Shown piece after piece: positions 7,937 to 15,624 of a stretch of 35,610 bases of DNA. The notes below the pieces were generated by a model, which had not been told where the DNA came from, made no database searches, and saw nothing but the letters and a program-made list of their open reading frames with translations. Position 1 is the first letter of the stretch, and each line of letters begins with the position of its first letter. The position numbers were made by a program, and so were the translations under genes. Source of the DNA: a virus. The stretch lies in the IMG/VR virus record IMGVR_UViG_3300034103_001682, positions 1 through 35,610 of that record; one strand, given 5' to 3'.

Positions 7937-9697
7937 TCAGGTGTCCTTCTGGATGAGGAAGTTCGCACCGCTGCCGGAGCCCAGATCGGTGTCGAACAGG
8001 ATGCCGTCCGCGTTGCCGAGGTCGGGGAACCAGACCGAGGCCTGCGTGTTGTTCGCGGGCGAGTAGACCACCGCACCGGACGACAGGCCGAACGCCGATT
8101 CGAGGGCCGTCAGGTACGAATCCTTCGACACGCTCACGGTGTCCGCAAGTCGGTCGCTGCTGCCGAACAGGGTCGATCCCGAGGCACCGTCGCCGGTCGC
8201 GTTGCCGAGCGTGACGGTCAGCGTCGCCAGCAGATGGACCTCGCAAGGGCCGTTGAAGCCGGCCTCGGAGGTGCAGTGCACGGCGTAGACGCGGGTGGTG
8301 AACGTGTCGTTGTCGGCACCGCGGCCGAAGGGCACGATGCGGACGCCGCGGGCCGGGGACGCGGTCGCGGTGTCGCCGACGCGCCCGAGCGGGACGACCC
8401 GCAGATTGGCGTTGACGGCGGTGATCGCGGCCAGGCTGTCGAACTGGCCATCGGCCGGGACGGTCAGGGCGTAGGCGGTCGTGACCTGACCGGCGCCGGG
8501 CAGGTATCGGGAGAGGCGTTCAACGTGAGTTCCCATGTCTGCATCCTTCTCAATCGGTGCGGCGCGACCGCGAAGGCTGCGCCCGCCGGAGGTGTCAATC
8601 TGGTCAATGATCGGAATAATCGCCGCGCACTTGGTGTTGGTGTCCGTCCAGGTCGTTCCGTCCGGCGACGCGGTGTACATGAACACGTCGGTTCCAAACG
8701 TGTCAAAGAACAACTGTCGCTCGGTGCTGGTCGTCCACTCCATGCAGTAGAACATCAGCACGGAGTTGGCCGTTGCGTCCGGCTTGACGAAGATTCGCAC
8801 CACGTCGCCAGCCGCGAGCGTCGTCAGCGGGACATCGACGCTGACCATCAACTGGGCAGGATTGAACGGAATCAAGTTCCACGAGTTGTACGAAGTCGTG
8901 CTTGTGGATTTGAGCGTCGTTCCGTCGCTTTCGTAGACGTTCACAACAACTTCGTGCGTCGCGTTTCCGGCAGTGCGATACAAGATGTTTACCGCTCTGA
9001 GACGGCACCCAAACTGCACGTTCCAGCGGATGCCGCGACGGTTCGGGTTGCTCGCCGAGGTCCAGTTCGTTTCGTTGGTGAATATCGACACATTGGACGT
9101 GTTTGTAACTATTCGCCCGGCACCGTCCACTGCCCACAATGTCGGAATGTTGCCGGTGTGCGACCACGACCCACTGATGAGGCTGGAGTGGTACGGCTGC
9201 GAGTAGTTCGTTGCCCACGTCTGATACCCACCCTTGATCGTGATGGTGTTTGCGGCGTTGAGTCCCGATCCGGTCGTGCCTGTGCGGATCGTGATGGCGA
9301 TGAGTTCGGGAGCCGCGCTGTTGTTCGTGTAGGTGTCCACAAATGCGTGCAGCACAATCGCGTTGCTTGTTACGGCTGAGCCGGGGTTGTCCTCGACAAT
9401 CATCGGGACAGAACCAGCCCCGTTGCTAGTCAGGGGGGTTCCGTTTGGGCGTGCGCCATACGTTGCGCCGCCGTTGACAACGCCCTCGATCGAGACGTTG
9501 TACGTCGGGGTGCCAGCGGGCGCGCCGCCGCCGACGAGGTATACGCCCGCGATTGTCTCGCCGGGCTGCAACATGCAGATTGCGGCAAAGACGTTGTTGC
9601 TGGCGGTCGCGTTGTTGAAGGTAAATGTCGTGTGCGTGACATACGGCAACTGCGACAGCCGCATGAGCGGGGCAGATGGGATCGTGGTGAGTGCCAT
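7937..9697 (-). CDS. composite tail fibre-like protein, possibly two modules
   Basis: A 586-aa protein of two unlike parts. Residues 1 to about 387 are Thr/Asn/Ser-rich beta sequence typical of receptor-binding or spike proteins. From about residue 388 (MGTHVERLSRYLPG) to the end is a separate-looking beta domain. An internal ATG at 8536 is preceded by AAGGA seven bases upstream, so a second product of about 199 aa is possible. Base composition changes near this point: the 60 bases at 9061 hold 28 G+C, the 60 at 8341 hold 51. The main ATG 9697 has its own AAGGA site and abuts the upstream TGA. No catalytic motif is seen. Confidence 0.7.
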   Translation of the reverse strand: MALTTIPSAPLMRLSQLPYVTHTTFTFNNATASNNVFAAICMLQPGETIAGVYLVGGGAPAGTPTYNVSIEGVVNGGATYGARPNGTPLTSNGAGSVPMIVEDNPGSAVTSNAIVLHAFVDTYTNNSAAPELIAITIRTGTTGSGLNAANTITIKGGYQTWATNYSQPYHSSLISGSWSHTGNIPTLWAVDGAGRIVTNTSNVSIFTNETNWTSASNPNRRGIRWNVQFGCRLRAVNILYRTAGNATHEVVVNVYESDGTTLKSTSTTSYNSWNLIPFNPAQLMVSVDVPLTTLAAGDVVRIFVKPDATANSVLMFYCMEWTTSTERQLFFDTFGTDVFMYTASPDGTTWTDTNTKCAAIIPIIDQIDTSGGRSLRGRAAPIEKDADMGTHVERLSRYLPGAGQVTTAYALTVPADGQFDSLAAITAVNANLRVVPLGRVGDTATASPARGVRIVPFGRGADNDTFTTRVYAVHCTSEAGFNGPCEVHLLATLTVTLGNATGDGASGSTLFGSSDRLADTVSVSKDSYLTALESAFGLSSGAVVYSPANNTQASVWFPDLGNADGILFDTDLGSGSGANFLIQKDT

Positions 9698-10033
9698 TCA
9701 GCGGTCCTTCTGTGTGTGCTGGGCCTGTGCAGCGTTGCCGCTGGCGACCACCTTGACGCCGAGCCCGATGAGTGCGGTGATTGATGCGGTGATTGCAGCC
9801 GCAACCCACCCGTTCACGCGCAGGTTGCGGGCCTTGTCAATTTCGGCCTTCTCGCGTGCTTGGCGCTCCATCTCGGCCATGCGGAACAGCAGCCCGCTCG
9901 CGGGATCGCCGTTGCCGGTCAGGAACTTCTCGATGCGGTGCTGGCCGTCGATCAACCGCCGCACGTCCTGGGCGATGATCGCCAGTTCGTAGCCTGCGGT
10001 ATGTTCGGTCGGGTCGTGTTGCGGGATACTCAC
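9698..10033 (-). CDS. small membrane protein, holin-like (coiled coil plus one TM)
   Basis: A 111-aa protein from GTG 10033, which overlaps the TGA of the lipoprotein gene (GTGA). The central part (IAQDVRRLIDGQHRIEKFLT and AEMERQAREKAEID) is helical and charged. It is followed by one hydrophobic segment near residues 80-102 (WVAAAITASITALIGLGVKVVA) and a short tail. This layout resembles XhlA-type holin accessory proteins. Next to a lipoprotein, it may belong to a lysis cassette. The role is inferred from topology only. Confidence 0.65.
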   Translation of the reverse strand: MSIPQHDPTEHTAGYELAIIAQDVRRLIDGQHRIEKFLTGNGDPASGLLFRMAEMERQAREKAEIDKARNLRVNGWVAAAITASITALIGLGVKVVASGNAAQAQHTQKDR

Positions 10034-10641
10034 GCCTTGGCTCCGAGTCGGGCCTTTCGTTCGGCACGACGCCACGCCGCGTCGTAGTACGGGTTCATGC
10101 GAGCCGCGAGGATGCGGTCGCGTTGGGCGTCACGGTGGGGTTCGTCGGCCTCGCGGTAGAGTTCGTAATCACGCTCGGCAGCGATGCGGGTGGGCTTTGG
10201 GATGAGCCATTCGAGCCACTTCACGCCCGCGAGGAACACGGCGAGCACGGGCCAGAACTTGATCGCCAGAATCGCGGCGGCAGCGATAAGTGCCAGCCAT
10301 GTCACGTTACCGAGCAACGTCGCCCACCAAGGTGTCACGTCTTTCACCTTCGGCAGAGCGGTCTGGACCTTGCCCGCTTCAATCTGAATGTCGCGGGCGT
10401 TCTGGGCAATGCCCTTGACGTGGCTAGCCGCCTGCTCATGCTCGGCCACCAACGGGGCAAGGGCTTCGGTGTGGGCGATGATGCCAGCCGCGAGCGTCTG
10501 CGTGTTGCCAGCGGCGCGGGCGATGTCCTTTGTGCCCGACGTGCATCCCGCCAGCGTCATAAACGCCAACAGGAACAGCACCGCAAGGGCACCGATGCCG
10601 ACGCGGATAAGGGTGTGGCGGATGTTCTTGGTCATGCTCAT
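10030..10641 (-). CDS. lipoprotein with signal peptide and a second membrane segment
   Basis: A 203-aa protein. Residues 1-33 form a lipoprotein signal with a basic N-terminus, a hydrophobic core (VGIGALAVLFLLAFMTL) and lipobox LAGC at residues 30-33. A helical region follows (residues 35-100), then a strongly hydrophobic stretch around 115-148 (LALIAAAAILAIKFWPVLAV) and a basic, charged C-terminus rich in Arg. It starts two bases after the stop of the deacetylase gene; ATG 10635 is an alternative. A lipobox protein beside a holin-like protein suggests a spanin-type or lysis role, or superinfection exclusion. The sequence does not decide between these. Confidence 0.7.
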   Translation of the reverse strand: MSMTKNIRHTLIRVGIGALAVLFLLAFMTLAGCTSGTKDIARAAGNTQTLAAGIIAHTEALAPLVAEHEQAASHVKGIAQNARDIQIEAGKVQTALPKVKDVTPWWATLLGNVTWLALIAAAAILAIKFWPVLAVFLAGVKWLEWLIPKPTRIAAERDYELYREADEPHRDAQRDRILAARMNPYYDAAWRRAERKARLGAKA

Positions 10642-10643
10642 TC

Positions 10644-12248
10644 TCAGGACAACCCGCCGATCATGTCGGCGAACGTGATGCACTTGTATGTTCCGTCTTT
10701 GACGCCCGGCATGACGCGGTTCATCACCGACGCCATGGTGGCGTTGCCCGCTGAGGTTGTGTCGTGCCCCGTGTAGATGAGCACGCCGCCGATAGTGTCC
10801 AGTCGATCCGCCGCGCCGACAGCCGTGCCGCCATAGAGGACCGTGAAGTTGTTCCGAAGCAGTCGCGGGTGGTTGATGTGGTTGGACGTGCCGCCGCAGG
10901 TGTTGGTCTGGGAAATGATGTCGATGCCGCGCTGGTACGCGTACTCGCGCTGCTCGCACGTCATGTTGCCCTGCTCAGGAGCAAAGACGCGGGCACCCTC
11001 GGCAAAGTCGTTGTCCTGCATCCACCACATCGCGGGCAGGATGTTCTTGGTGTAGAACTCCTCCGGCGACTGCTGCATGTAGTTGAACGTGGAGGACCCA
11101 ATCGTGTCTTCCTCGAAGCGCGACCAACCCTGGTGTGCGATGAAGTGCCCGGCCCGCTGCATGGCACGGATGTCGGCCAGCGTCGCGCCAACGGATGTCC
11201 CGACCAGTCGCGGTTTGCAGAAGAACGTCCCGAGAATCCCGCGTTTGTCGAACTCGCGGGCGACTCGCCACACGTCGGGGAAACAGTCGTCGTCGCGGAA
11301 CGCGATGTACCGCTTGGATGGGTCGTTCTCAAGGAACTGAACGGTGTCGAACGTGATCGACGCCGCTTGGCCGCTGCGGGGCTGCACAAAGAAACGGAAC
11401 AAATCGACCGCCGTTTCGTCGAACGTGCCAGCCGGGATCATGTTCTCGGTGATTTCAAGCCAACCCGGACCGGCACACGCCGAGGCGTCCATTTGGTTGT
11501 ATTGCGCCAGCCATTGAGAGTGGACGTTTGCGCCTTCCTGCATCGTGAACGTCACGAGGTTGATGTTGGACGTTGCCAGCGTGTTCGCATTGGCCGAGTC
11601 CGCGTAGAAACGGGCAAACATGGTCGGGGGGACGCCGCCAGCACCGGAGATGTTCTGCCCGCCCGGACCGCTCGACGACACGCGGTAGTCGTACCGAATC
11701 TCCGTCGTCTGGCTGGTCGTGCCTGTCAGGTTGATCGAATAGGGCCGCGTTTCGCTCGTCTGCACTTCACCCGACCAACAGTTCGTGTAGTCCTTGCTGC
11801 CTGTGCCGGTTTCCACCCGGCATCGGTCGGTGCCGATGACGCCAGCACCCGGCAACAGGTCAAATGGCAACACGAACTGCGGTGCCCTGCTCTTGGCCTG
11901 GTGACCGAACGAGTCGGGGCGACCGCGATACTGGAGCCGCGGCGATGCCGCAGGCCCGTACTCGTCGTCGCTGATGCTCGGACCTACGTCAACGGATTCA
12001 ACACGAGCACCTGCGGAAAGCTGAACCACGACCACGCGGTACTGGTTGAACCGAGGCACGAGCATCGACCCGGTGCTGTACAGCAGACCGATTGGCGTTG
12101 CTGTTCCGTTGGGCAGGTTCCGCCCCTCAATGCGGACCAGTCCGGTGCCCGTCATAAAGAGGCGCACGGACACGACGGCTTCGTTGGCGTGCGAGTTGAA
12201 CCACGCCGACGTAACCGGAGACGTGCTGATGTTTAGGGCTGTGATCAT
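10644..12248 (-). CDS. tail protein with NodB-type polysaccharide deacetylase domain
   Basis: A 534-aa protein. About 300 N-terminal residues are beta-rich, fibre-like sequence. From about residue 312 a polysaccharide deacetylase (carbohydrate esterase 4/NodB) domain follows. The metal-site aspartates appear in AFRDDDCFPD, a HxxxH motif in GHFIAHQGW, an APEQGN segment stands where the RxPY/xG motif lies, and IYTGHDT resembles the late LxxH motif. The likely role is to deacetylate capsule, exopolysaccharide or peptidoglycan during adsorption or entry. No ribosome site precedes ATG 12248; the tRNA-Met 3' end lies only 7 bases upstream. The RDDD version of motif 1 is slightly divergent. Confidence 0.75.
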   Translation of the reverse strand: MITALNISTSPVTSAWFNSHANEAVVSVRLFMTGTGLVRIEGRNLPNGTATPIGLLYSTGSMLVPRFNQYRVVVVQLSAGARVESVDVGPSISDDEYGPAASPRLQYRGRPDSFGHQAKSRAPQFVLPFDLLPGAGVIGTDRCRVETGTGSKDYTNCWSGEVQTSETRPYSINLTGTTSQTTEIRYDYRVSSSGPGGQNISGAGGVPPTMFARFYADSANANTLATSNINLVTFTMQEGANVHSQWLAQYNQMDASACAGPGWLEITENMIPAGTFDETAVDLFRFFVQPRSGQAASITFDTVQFLENDPSKRYIAFRDDDCFPDVWRVAREFDKRGILGTFFCKPRLVGTSVGATLADIRAMQRAGHFIAHQGWSRFEEDTIGSSTFNYMQQSPEEFYTKNILPAMWWMQDNDFAEGARVFAPEQGNMTCEQREYAYQRGIDIISQTNTCGGTSNHINHPRLLRNNFTVLYGGTAVGAADRLDTIGGVLIYTGHDTTSAGNATMASVMNRVMPGVKDGTYKCITFADMIGGLS

Positions 12249-12255
12249 GGGTGAA

Positions 12256-12327
12256 TAGCGAGAGCCGGAATCGAACCGACGACCTTCCGGGTATGAGCCG
12301 GACGCGCTACCGCTGCGCCATCTCGCA
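12256..12327 (-). tRNA. tRNA-Met (CAT)
   Basis: A complete cloverleaf reads on the minus strand. The acceptor stem pairs at positions 2-7 with a T-T mismatch at 1-72. The D arm is GCGC/GCGC, the anticodon stem TCCGG/CCGGA with loop CTCATAC, and the T arm GTCGG TTCGATT CCGGC. The anticodon is CAT. The anticodon stem lacks the three G-C pairs typical of initiators, so an elongator tRNA-Met (or a lysidine-type tRNA-Ile) is more likely, although the open 1-72 pair resembles initiators. CCA is not encoded. It lies inside the late operon between the capsid and deacetylase genes. Confidence 0.9.
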
Positions 12328-12333
12328 GATAAA

Positions 12334-12398
12334 GCCGACGCCCGATGGCGAAACCGGGCGGCGGTGAGGAGTAGACGGCGAGGGGACGAAGCTCGCCG
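12334..12398 (-). other. two hairpins just downstream of the capsid gene
   Basis: Just past the capsid stop (12408) the transcript can form CGGCGAG/CTCGCCG (12376-12398, 9-nt loop) and then CGCCCG/CGGGCG (12339-12360) with an outer GCC/GGC extension. No T-run follows either stem. They are more likely RNA-stability, processing or partial-termination structures between the capsid and the tRNA than strong terminators. Confidence 0.5.
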
Positions 12399-12407
12399 AG
12401 TGAGGGC

Positions 12408-13415
12408 TTAGGTCACGCTCTTGAACAGGAACCCGCAGGACGAGTCCATGATCACCTCGTCGGTGTACTCGATGCAGCGCACCACGTCGGAACGACGGGT
12501 GTCATCGCGGTACATCTCGACCAGGAGGCGGTCGTCGAGCTGGGCGCCAACGTCCAGAGCGGCAGCGTCGCTGCGGTCGAGGACGTTGTTCAGAACGAAC
12601 GTGCGGCCGAGCTGGGGCTCACGCAGCATCCGCTCGTTGCTCACGCGAGCGAGGAACGCGTAGGTGTCCGACCAGATGCGGGACATCGACGGCGTGGCGC
12701 CGGCGACGGCCGTGTTGTAGATCGCGGGAGCCTCGATGATGCGGTTCACGCCGAGAACCTGCGCGAGCGTCTCGAGGTTGGGGCTGCCTTCGATGTAGCG
12801 GCCGTACACGTCCTTGATCTGGTTGCGGACGTTGGTGGTCGCCCACAGATTGCGAATGACCTTGTCGTTGGCGAGGAGGACATACGAGCCGTCGCCAATC
12901 TTGGCCGAGATCGCGTTCTTGCCGGCGTTCACGTCAGCGATGGGGGTCGCAGACGACGCATTCGACCACGCGGCCGACACGGTCAGACCGGTCGTGCCGC
13001 TGGCCGGGAACGTGGTTTCGTTGAAGATTGCGGAAGCCACGTCGGACTCGTGCGCGATCGAGAGGACGTTGTACGCGGTGGTCGCCGCGACCTGGTCCTG
13101 ATCGAGCACGCTGCGGTAGATCGCCTTCTCGGCACGATCGACCGACTCCTCGATACCGCGCTCTTCGCAGAGGAAGGTCGCGGAGTCGATCGGAGTCGAA
13201 ACGCGGGCGTAGGGAGCGCCCGGGGCACGCTTCGCGCCGACGAGGCGGTACGCCTTGCCGGACGAAACCTTGTGGTACCGGCCGTCCTTGGCGTAGACCG
13301 GCATCGGGGGGAGGATGTCGAGGGCCGCGTACTTCTGGCTCGGGGCGGTGCTGTAGAGGGCACCGACCAGATCCTGACGCGGGCCGTAGAGAGTGGCGCT
13401 GTCAGCATAAGGCAT
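12408..13415 (-). CDS. major capsid protein, lambda gpE-like
   Basis: A 335-aa protein (MPYADSATLYGPRQDLVGAL...) that should form the capsid lattice. Family-like features include the N-terminal PPMPVYAKDGRYHKV region, a central helix-rich segment (VLLANDKVIRNLWATTNVRNQIKDVYG), and a C-terminal strand pattern ending LLVEMYRDDTRRSDVVRCIEYTDEVI. The length matches HK97-fold gpE-type capsids. ATG 13415 has GGAG eight bases upstream. It follows the decoration gene, as E follows D in lambda. A hairpin (GCTGCGG/CCGCAGC at 13433-13451) lies just upstream of the ribosome site. Confidence 0.8.
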   Translation of the reverse strand: MPYADSATLYGPRQDLVGALYSTAPSQKYAALDILPPMPVYAKDGRYHKVSSGKAYRLVGAKRAPGAPYARVSTPIDSATFLCEERGIEESVDRAEKAIYRSVLDQDQVAATTAYNVLSIAHESDVASAIFNETTFPASGTTGLTVSAAWSNASSATPIADVNAGKNAISAKIGDGSYVLLANDKVIRNLWATTNVRNQIKDVYGRYIEGSPNLETLAQVLGVNRIIEAPAIYNTAVAGATPSMSRIWSDTYAFLARVSNERMLREPQLGRTFVLNNVLDRSDAAALDVGAQLDDRLLVEMYRDDTRRSDVVRCIEYTDEVIMDSSCGFLFKSVT

Positions 13416-13486
13416 GGGGAAAACTCCGGTCTGCTGCGGTCATGCCGCAGCGACTTGTGCGTGTGGAAGGAACTGGGTGGGTGCCG

Positions 13487-14104
13487 TCAGACCGTGGCCT
13501 TGACGACGTGGAGGGTGACGATGTCGTTGGCCGCGAGCGAGGTCACGGTCACACGAGCAACGCTGGTGGAGGTGTTGGTGATCGACGCGATCGTGCGGGG
13601 AGCGCCGGTCGAGCCGTTGGTGGCGTACGCGATCCAGCCAGCCGGATTCGCGCCGAAGCTGTGCGTGAACTCGATGTAGCCGTTGGTCGCGTCGCCAGCC
13701 GAAGCCGTGGCCGTGAAGGTCTTGGCGTTCGGGACAGACGACTTGCCGAGGGCAACGACAAGCTCGCCAGCGTTCGACGCCGCCGCGAGGGCGATGCCGA
13801 CGTACTGGCCGTTGGCGGTGGCCGAAACGCGACCGGAAGCCGCGGCGTAGATGTTGTTGCCAGCCGAGATCGCGCCAGCAGCCTGGTACACGCTCAGGAA
13901 CGTGCCGGGCTGGAGGCGAATCGCGGCCTGCGTGCCCGACGAGGTCGGAGCAAGCACGACGCCGTCAACGCGGTCGCCGGCGCCTGCGGCCGTCGCGGTC
14001 AGGACGCTGGACGAGTAGGACAGAACGACGGTCTGGCCCTGCGTCAGCGCACCGCTGGCGTTGGCCGACACGATCTCAGTGTTGGTCTGGAGTCCGGGGA
14101 ACAT
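13487..14104 (-). CDS. capsid decoration (head-stabilising) protein
   Basis: A 205-aa protein. The first 115 residues look like a capsid cement protein: LTQGQTVVLSYSSSVLTAT, RVDGVVLAPTSSGTQAAIRL and GELVVALGK are the repetitive beta strands of DUF2190-like or gpD-type proteins. The C-terminal 80 residues form a second small beta domain. It sits between the protease/scaffold and capsid genes, exactly as D does in lambda. Start ATG 14104 has only a weak ribosome site. A perfect short dyad (CTGTGA ATG TCACAG, 14117-14131) lies just upstream. Confidence 0.7.
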   Translation of the reverse strand: MFPGLQTNTEIVSANASGALTQGQTVVLSYSSSVLTATAAGAGDRVDGVVLAPTSSGTQAAIRLQPGTFLSVYQAAGAISAGNNIYAAASGRVSATANGQYVGIALAAASNAGELVVALGKSSVPNAKTFTATASAGDATNGYIEFTHSFGANPAGWIAYATNGSTGAPRTIASITNTSTSVARVTVTSLAANDIVTLHVVKATV

Positions 14105-14116
14105 GGTTTCTGCTTT

Positions 14117-14131
14117 CTGTGAATGTCACAG
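14117..14131. other. 15-bp dyad upstream of the decoration gene
   Basis: CTGTGA and TCACAG flank a 3-base centre. A second stem (CCCGA CTTC TCGGG with outer GCGG/CCGC, about 14131-14155) follows on the same strand within the 14105-14177 gap. Both sit upstream of the decoration start. They could be RNA processing or stability elements, or the dyad could bind a CRP-like protein. No function is shown by the sequence. Confidence 0.35.
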
Positions 14132-14177
14132 CGGCCCGACTTCTCGGGTTCGCCGCGATCTGTGCGTGTGGGTTGGG

Positions 14178-14696
14178 TTACTTCTTCGAGGCGGCGACCT
14201 GCTCGGCGTGCCACGCGCGGTACAGGTCGGGGCGCTTCATGTTCACGGTGTGGATGGCGCGGAAGCGGTTGCTGCCGTTGGTCGCCATCTCGGCACGGAT
14301 GAGCTGCTCGTACTCGGTCAGGCCCGAGTCGGTGGCGGTGGCCGTGGCGATGGGGGCCACGCCGCCGAGGTTGCCAGCAGCTGCGGTCACGGACGCCGTC
14401 GCCTTGGTCTTGGCGTTGACCTTCTCGGTCAGGTCCGCGACGCTGGCCTTCAGCTTCTCGTTCTCAGCCTCGATCGCAGCAGACTTCGCGGCCAGCGCCT
14501 GCGTGAGGGTCATGCCCTCCTCGAGCGCCTTGAGGCGAAGCGCGTCCGGCAGGCCAGCGGTCTTGAGCTGAGCGCTCGAAGCCGCGGGCTCCTGGTCGGG
14601 CTGCTTCTCGGGGTACATGCCCTTGATCTTCTCGACCATCGACGCGGGCATCGTCTTCAGATCGTCGTCGGTCACGGTGGACCAATCGGTTGCCAT
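14178..14696 (-). CDS. nested capsid scaffold (Nu3-like) from an internal start
   Basis: Within the protease gene, in the same frame, ATG 14696 (MATDWSTVTDDDLKTMP) is preceded by AAGGAG eight bases upstream, a better ribosome site than that of the full-length protein. Starting here gives a 172-aa helical protein with a coiled coil. This is what lambda does with Nu3 inside C. The protein would build the internal scaffold of the procapsid and be degraded by the protease. It is inferred from the internal ribosome site and the family precedent. Confidence 0.6.
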   Translation of the reverse strand: MATDWSTVTDDDLKTMPASMVEKIKGMYPEKQPDQEPAASSAQLKTAGLPDALRLKALEEGMTLTQALAAKSAAIEAENEKLKASVADLTEKVNAKTKATASVTAAAGNLGGVAPIATATATDSGLTEYEQLIRAEMATNGSNRFRAIHTVNMKRPDLYRAWHAEQVAASKK

Positions 14697-15623
14697 AGCA
14701 GAGACTCCTTGCGCCGCGGCCTTGGGTGACGACGCCGACGCTCGTGCGCCCGGTGCCGCGGCTCGGCCCGATGCGAACTTGTTCTGAAGCTCGGCGATGT
14801 ACGCTTCGACACTGGGGACGACCCGATCGGCCAACCCCGCTGAGACTGCGTCGGCACCGGCGAAAACCCGGCCCTGCAGTCCCTTGATCTCGTCCGTTGA
14901 TTTGTTGCGTCCGGCAGCGACGGCGTTGAAAAACTCGGCACCGAGCGTGTCAGCGATACGCTGATACTCGCCCTTGATGCCGTCCGAGAGAGGCACGCCG
15001 AGCATCCCGGCGCCCTTGTTCTCGCCCGTCTTGGCGTTGAAGACTTCGATGCCCTCGGCGGCAAGTGCCTTGCTCTGGTCGATGATCGGGCCGACGAATA
15101 CGCCGACCGATCCCAGCAGCGAAGTCGGCGTCAGCACGATCTCGGCAGATCCACAGACCGCCCAGAACGCCGCCGACCCGCAGACGCTCTCAGAGATCGC
15201 GTGCACGGGCTTCTTGGCCTTGGCGTAGGCGACAGCCGCCGCAAGGTCCGACATGCCCGCCACGTCACCGCCGGGGGAGTTGACGCGGAACAGGATCGCC
15301 TTGGTGAGCGGATCATCAGCCGCGTCTCGAATCGCCTGCGTCAGCGTCGCCGTCGAGGTGCCACCGAACAGCCACGAGAACGGGTTCTCGGTGTGTTCCA
15401 TGACGCCGTCGATGCAGACGATCGACAGGTTGCCCACGGCGTAGCAGCATGAGCCGCGATCCATGACTTCGAGGCCGTGCATCGCAACCGGACGCGGCGT
15501 TGGGCTCGGGCGCTTGCCGCTGCGGGCGTTCATCTCGATGATCTGCGCGGCGTTGGCCGGGATCAGCGCGGACGCGATCGCCTGCAGGGCGTTGCCCTGG
15601 TATGTCATCGTCGGCGTGCTCAT
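14178..15623 (-). CDS. S49 (SppA/lambda C-like) head maturation protease fused to scaffold
   Basis: A 481-aa protein. Residues 60-290 are a serine peptidase of family S49: IDGVMEHTENP, LFRVNSPGGDVAGM (oxyanion region, 112-124), the nucleophile Ser near 150 in CGSAAFWA, LLGSVGVFVGP, and the general base Lys near 203 in ENKGAG. Residues 310-481 are helical scaffold sequence with a coiled coil (LAAKSAAIEAENEKLKASVA). The protease clears scaffold and trims capsid subunits during head maturation. The layout is that of lambda C with nested Nu3. It starts one base after the portal stop. Confidence 0.85.
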   Translation of the reverse strand: MSTPTMTYQGNALQAIASALIPANAAQIIEMNARSGKRPSPTPRPVAMHGLEVMDRGSCCYAVGNLSIVCIDGVMEHTENPFSWLFGGTSTATLTQAIRDAADDPLTKAILFRVNSPGGDVAGMSDLAAAVAYAKAKKPVHAISESVCGSAAFWAVCGSAEIVLTPTSLLGSVGVFVGPIIDQSKALAAEGIEVFNAKTGENKGAGMLGVPLSDGIKGEYQRIADTLGAEFFNAVAAGRNKSTDEIKGLQGRVFAGADAVSAGLADRVVPSVEAYIAELQNKFASGRAAAPGARASASSPKAAAQGVSAMATDWSTVTDDDLKTMPASMVEKIKGMYPEKQPDQEPAASSAQLKTAGLPDALRLKALEEGMTLTQALAAKSAAIEAENEKLKASVADLTEKVNAKTKATASVTAAAGNLGGVAPIATATATDSGLTEYEQLIRAEMATNGSNRFRAIHTVNMKRPDLYRAWHAEQVAASKK

Positions 15624-15624
15624 G

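Noticed and set aside
7055-9379. 774-aa open frame on the plus strand
   Set aside because: It runs antisense to several well-supported tail genes, is Arg/Val/Gly/Asp-rich as expected of a shadow in GC-rich DNA, and has no ribosome site or domain.
10764-12236. 490-aa open frame on the plus strand
   Set aside because: Mirrors the deacetylase gene, which has clear motifs on the minus strand.
12376-12398. Rho-independent terminator after the capsid gene
   Set aside because: The stem is good but no T-run follows, so it was listed only as a hairpin.
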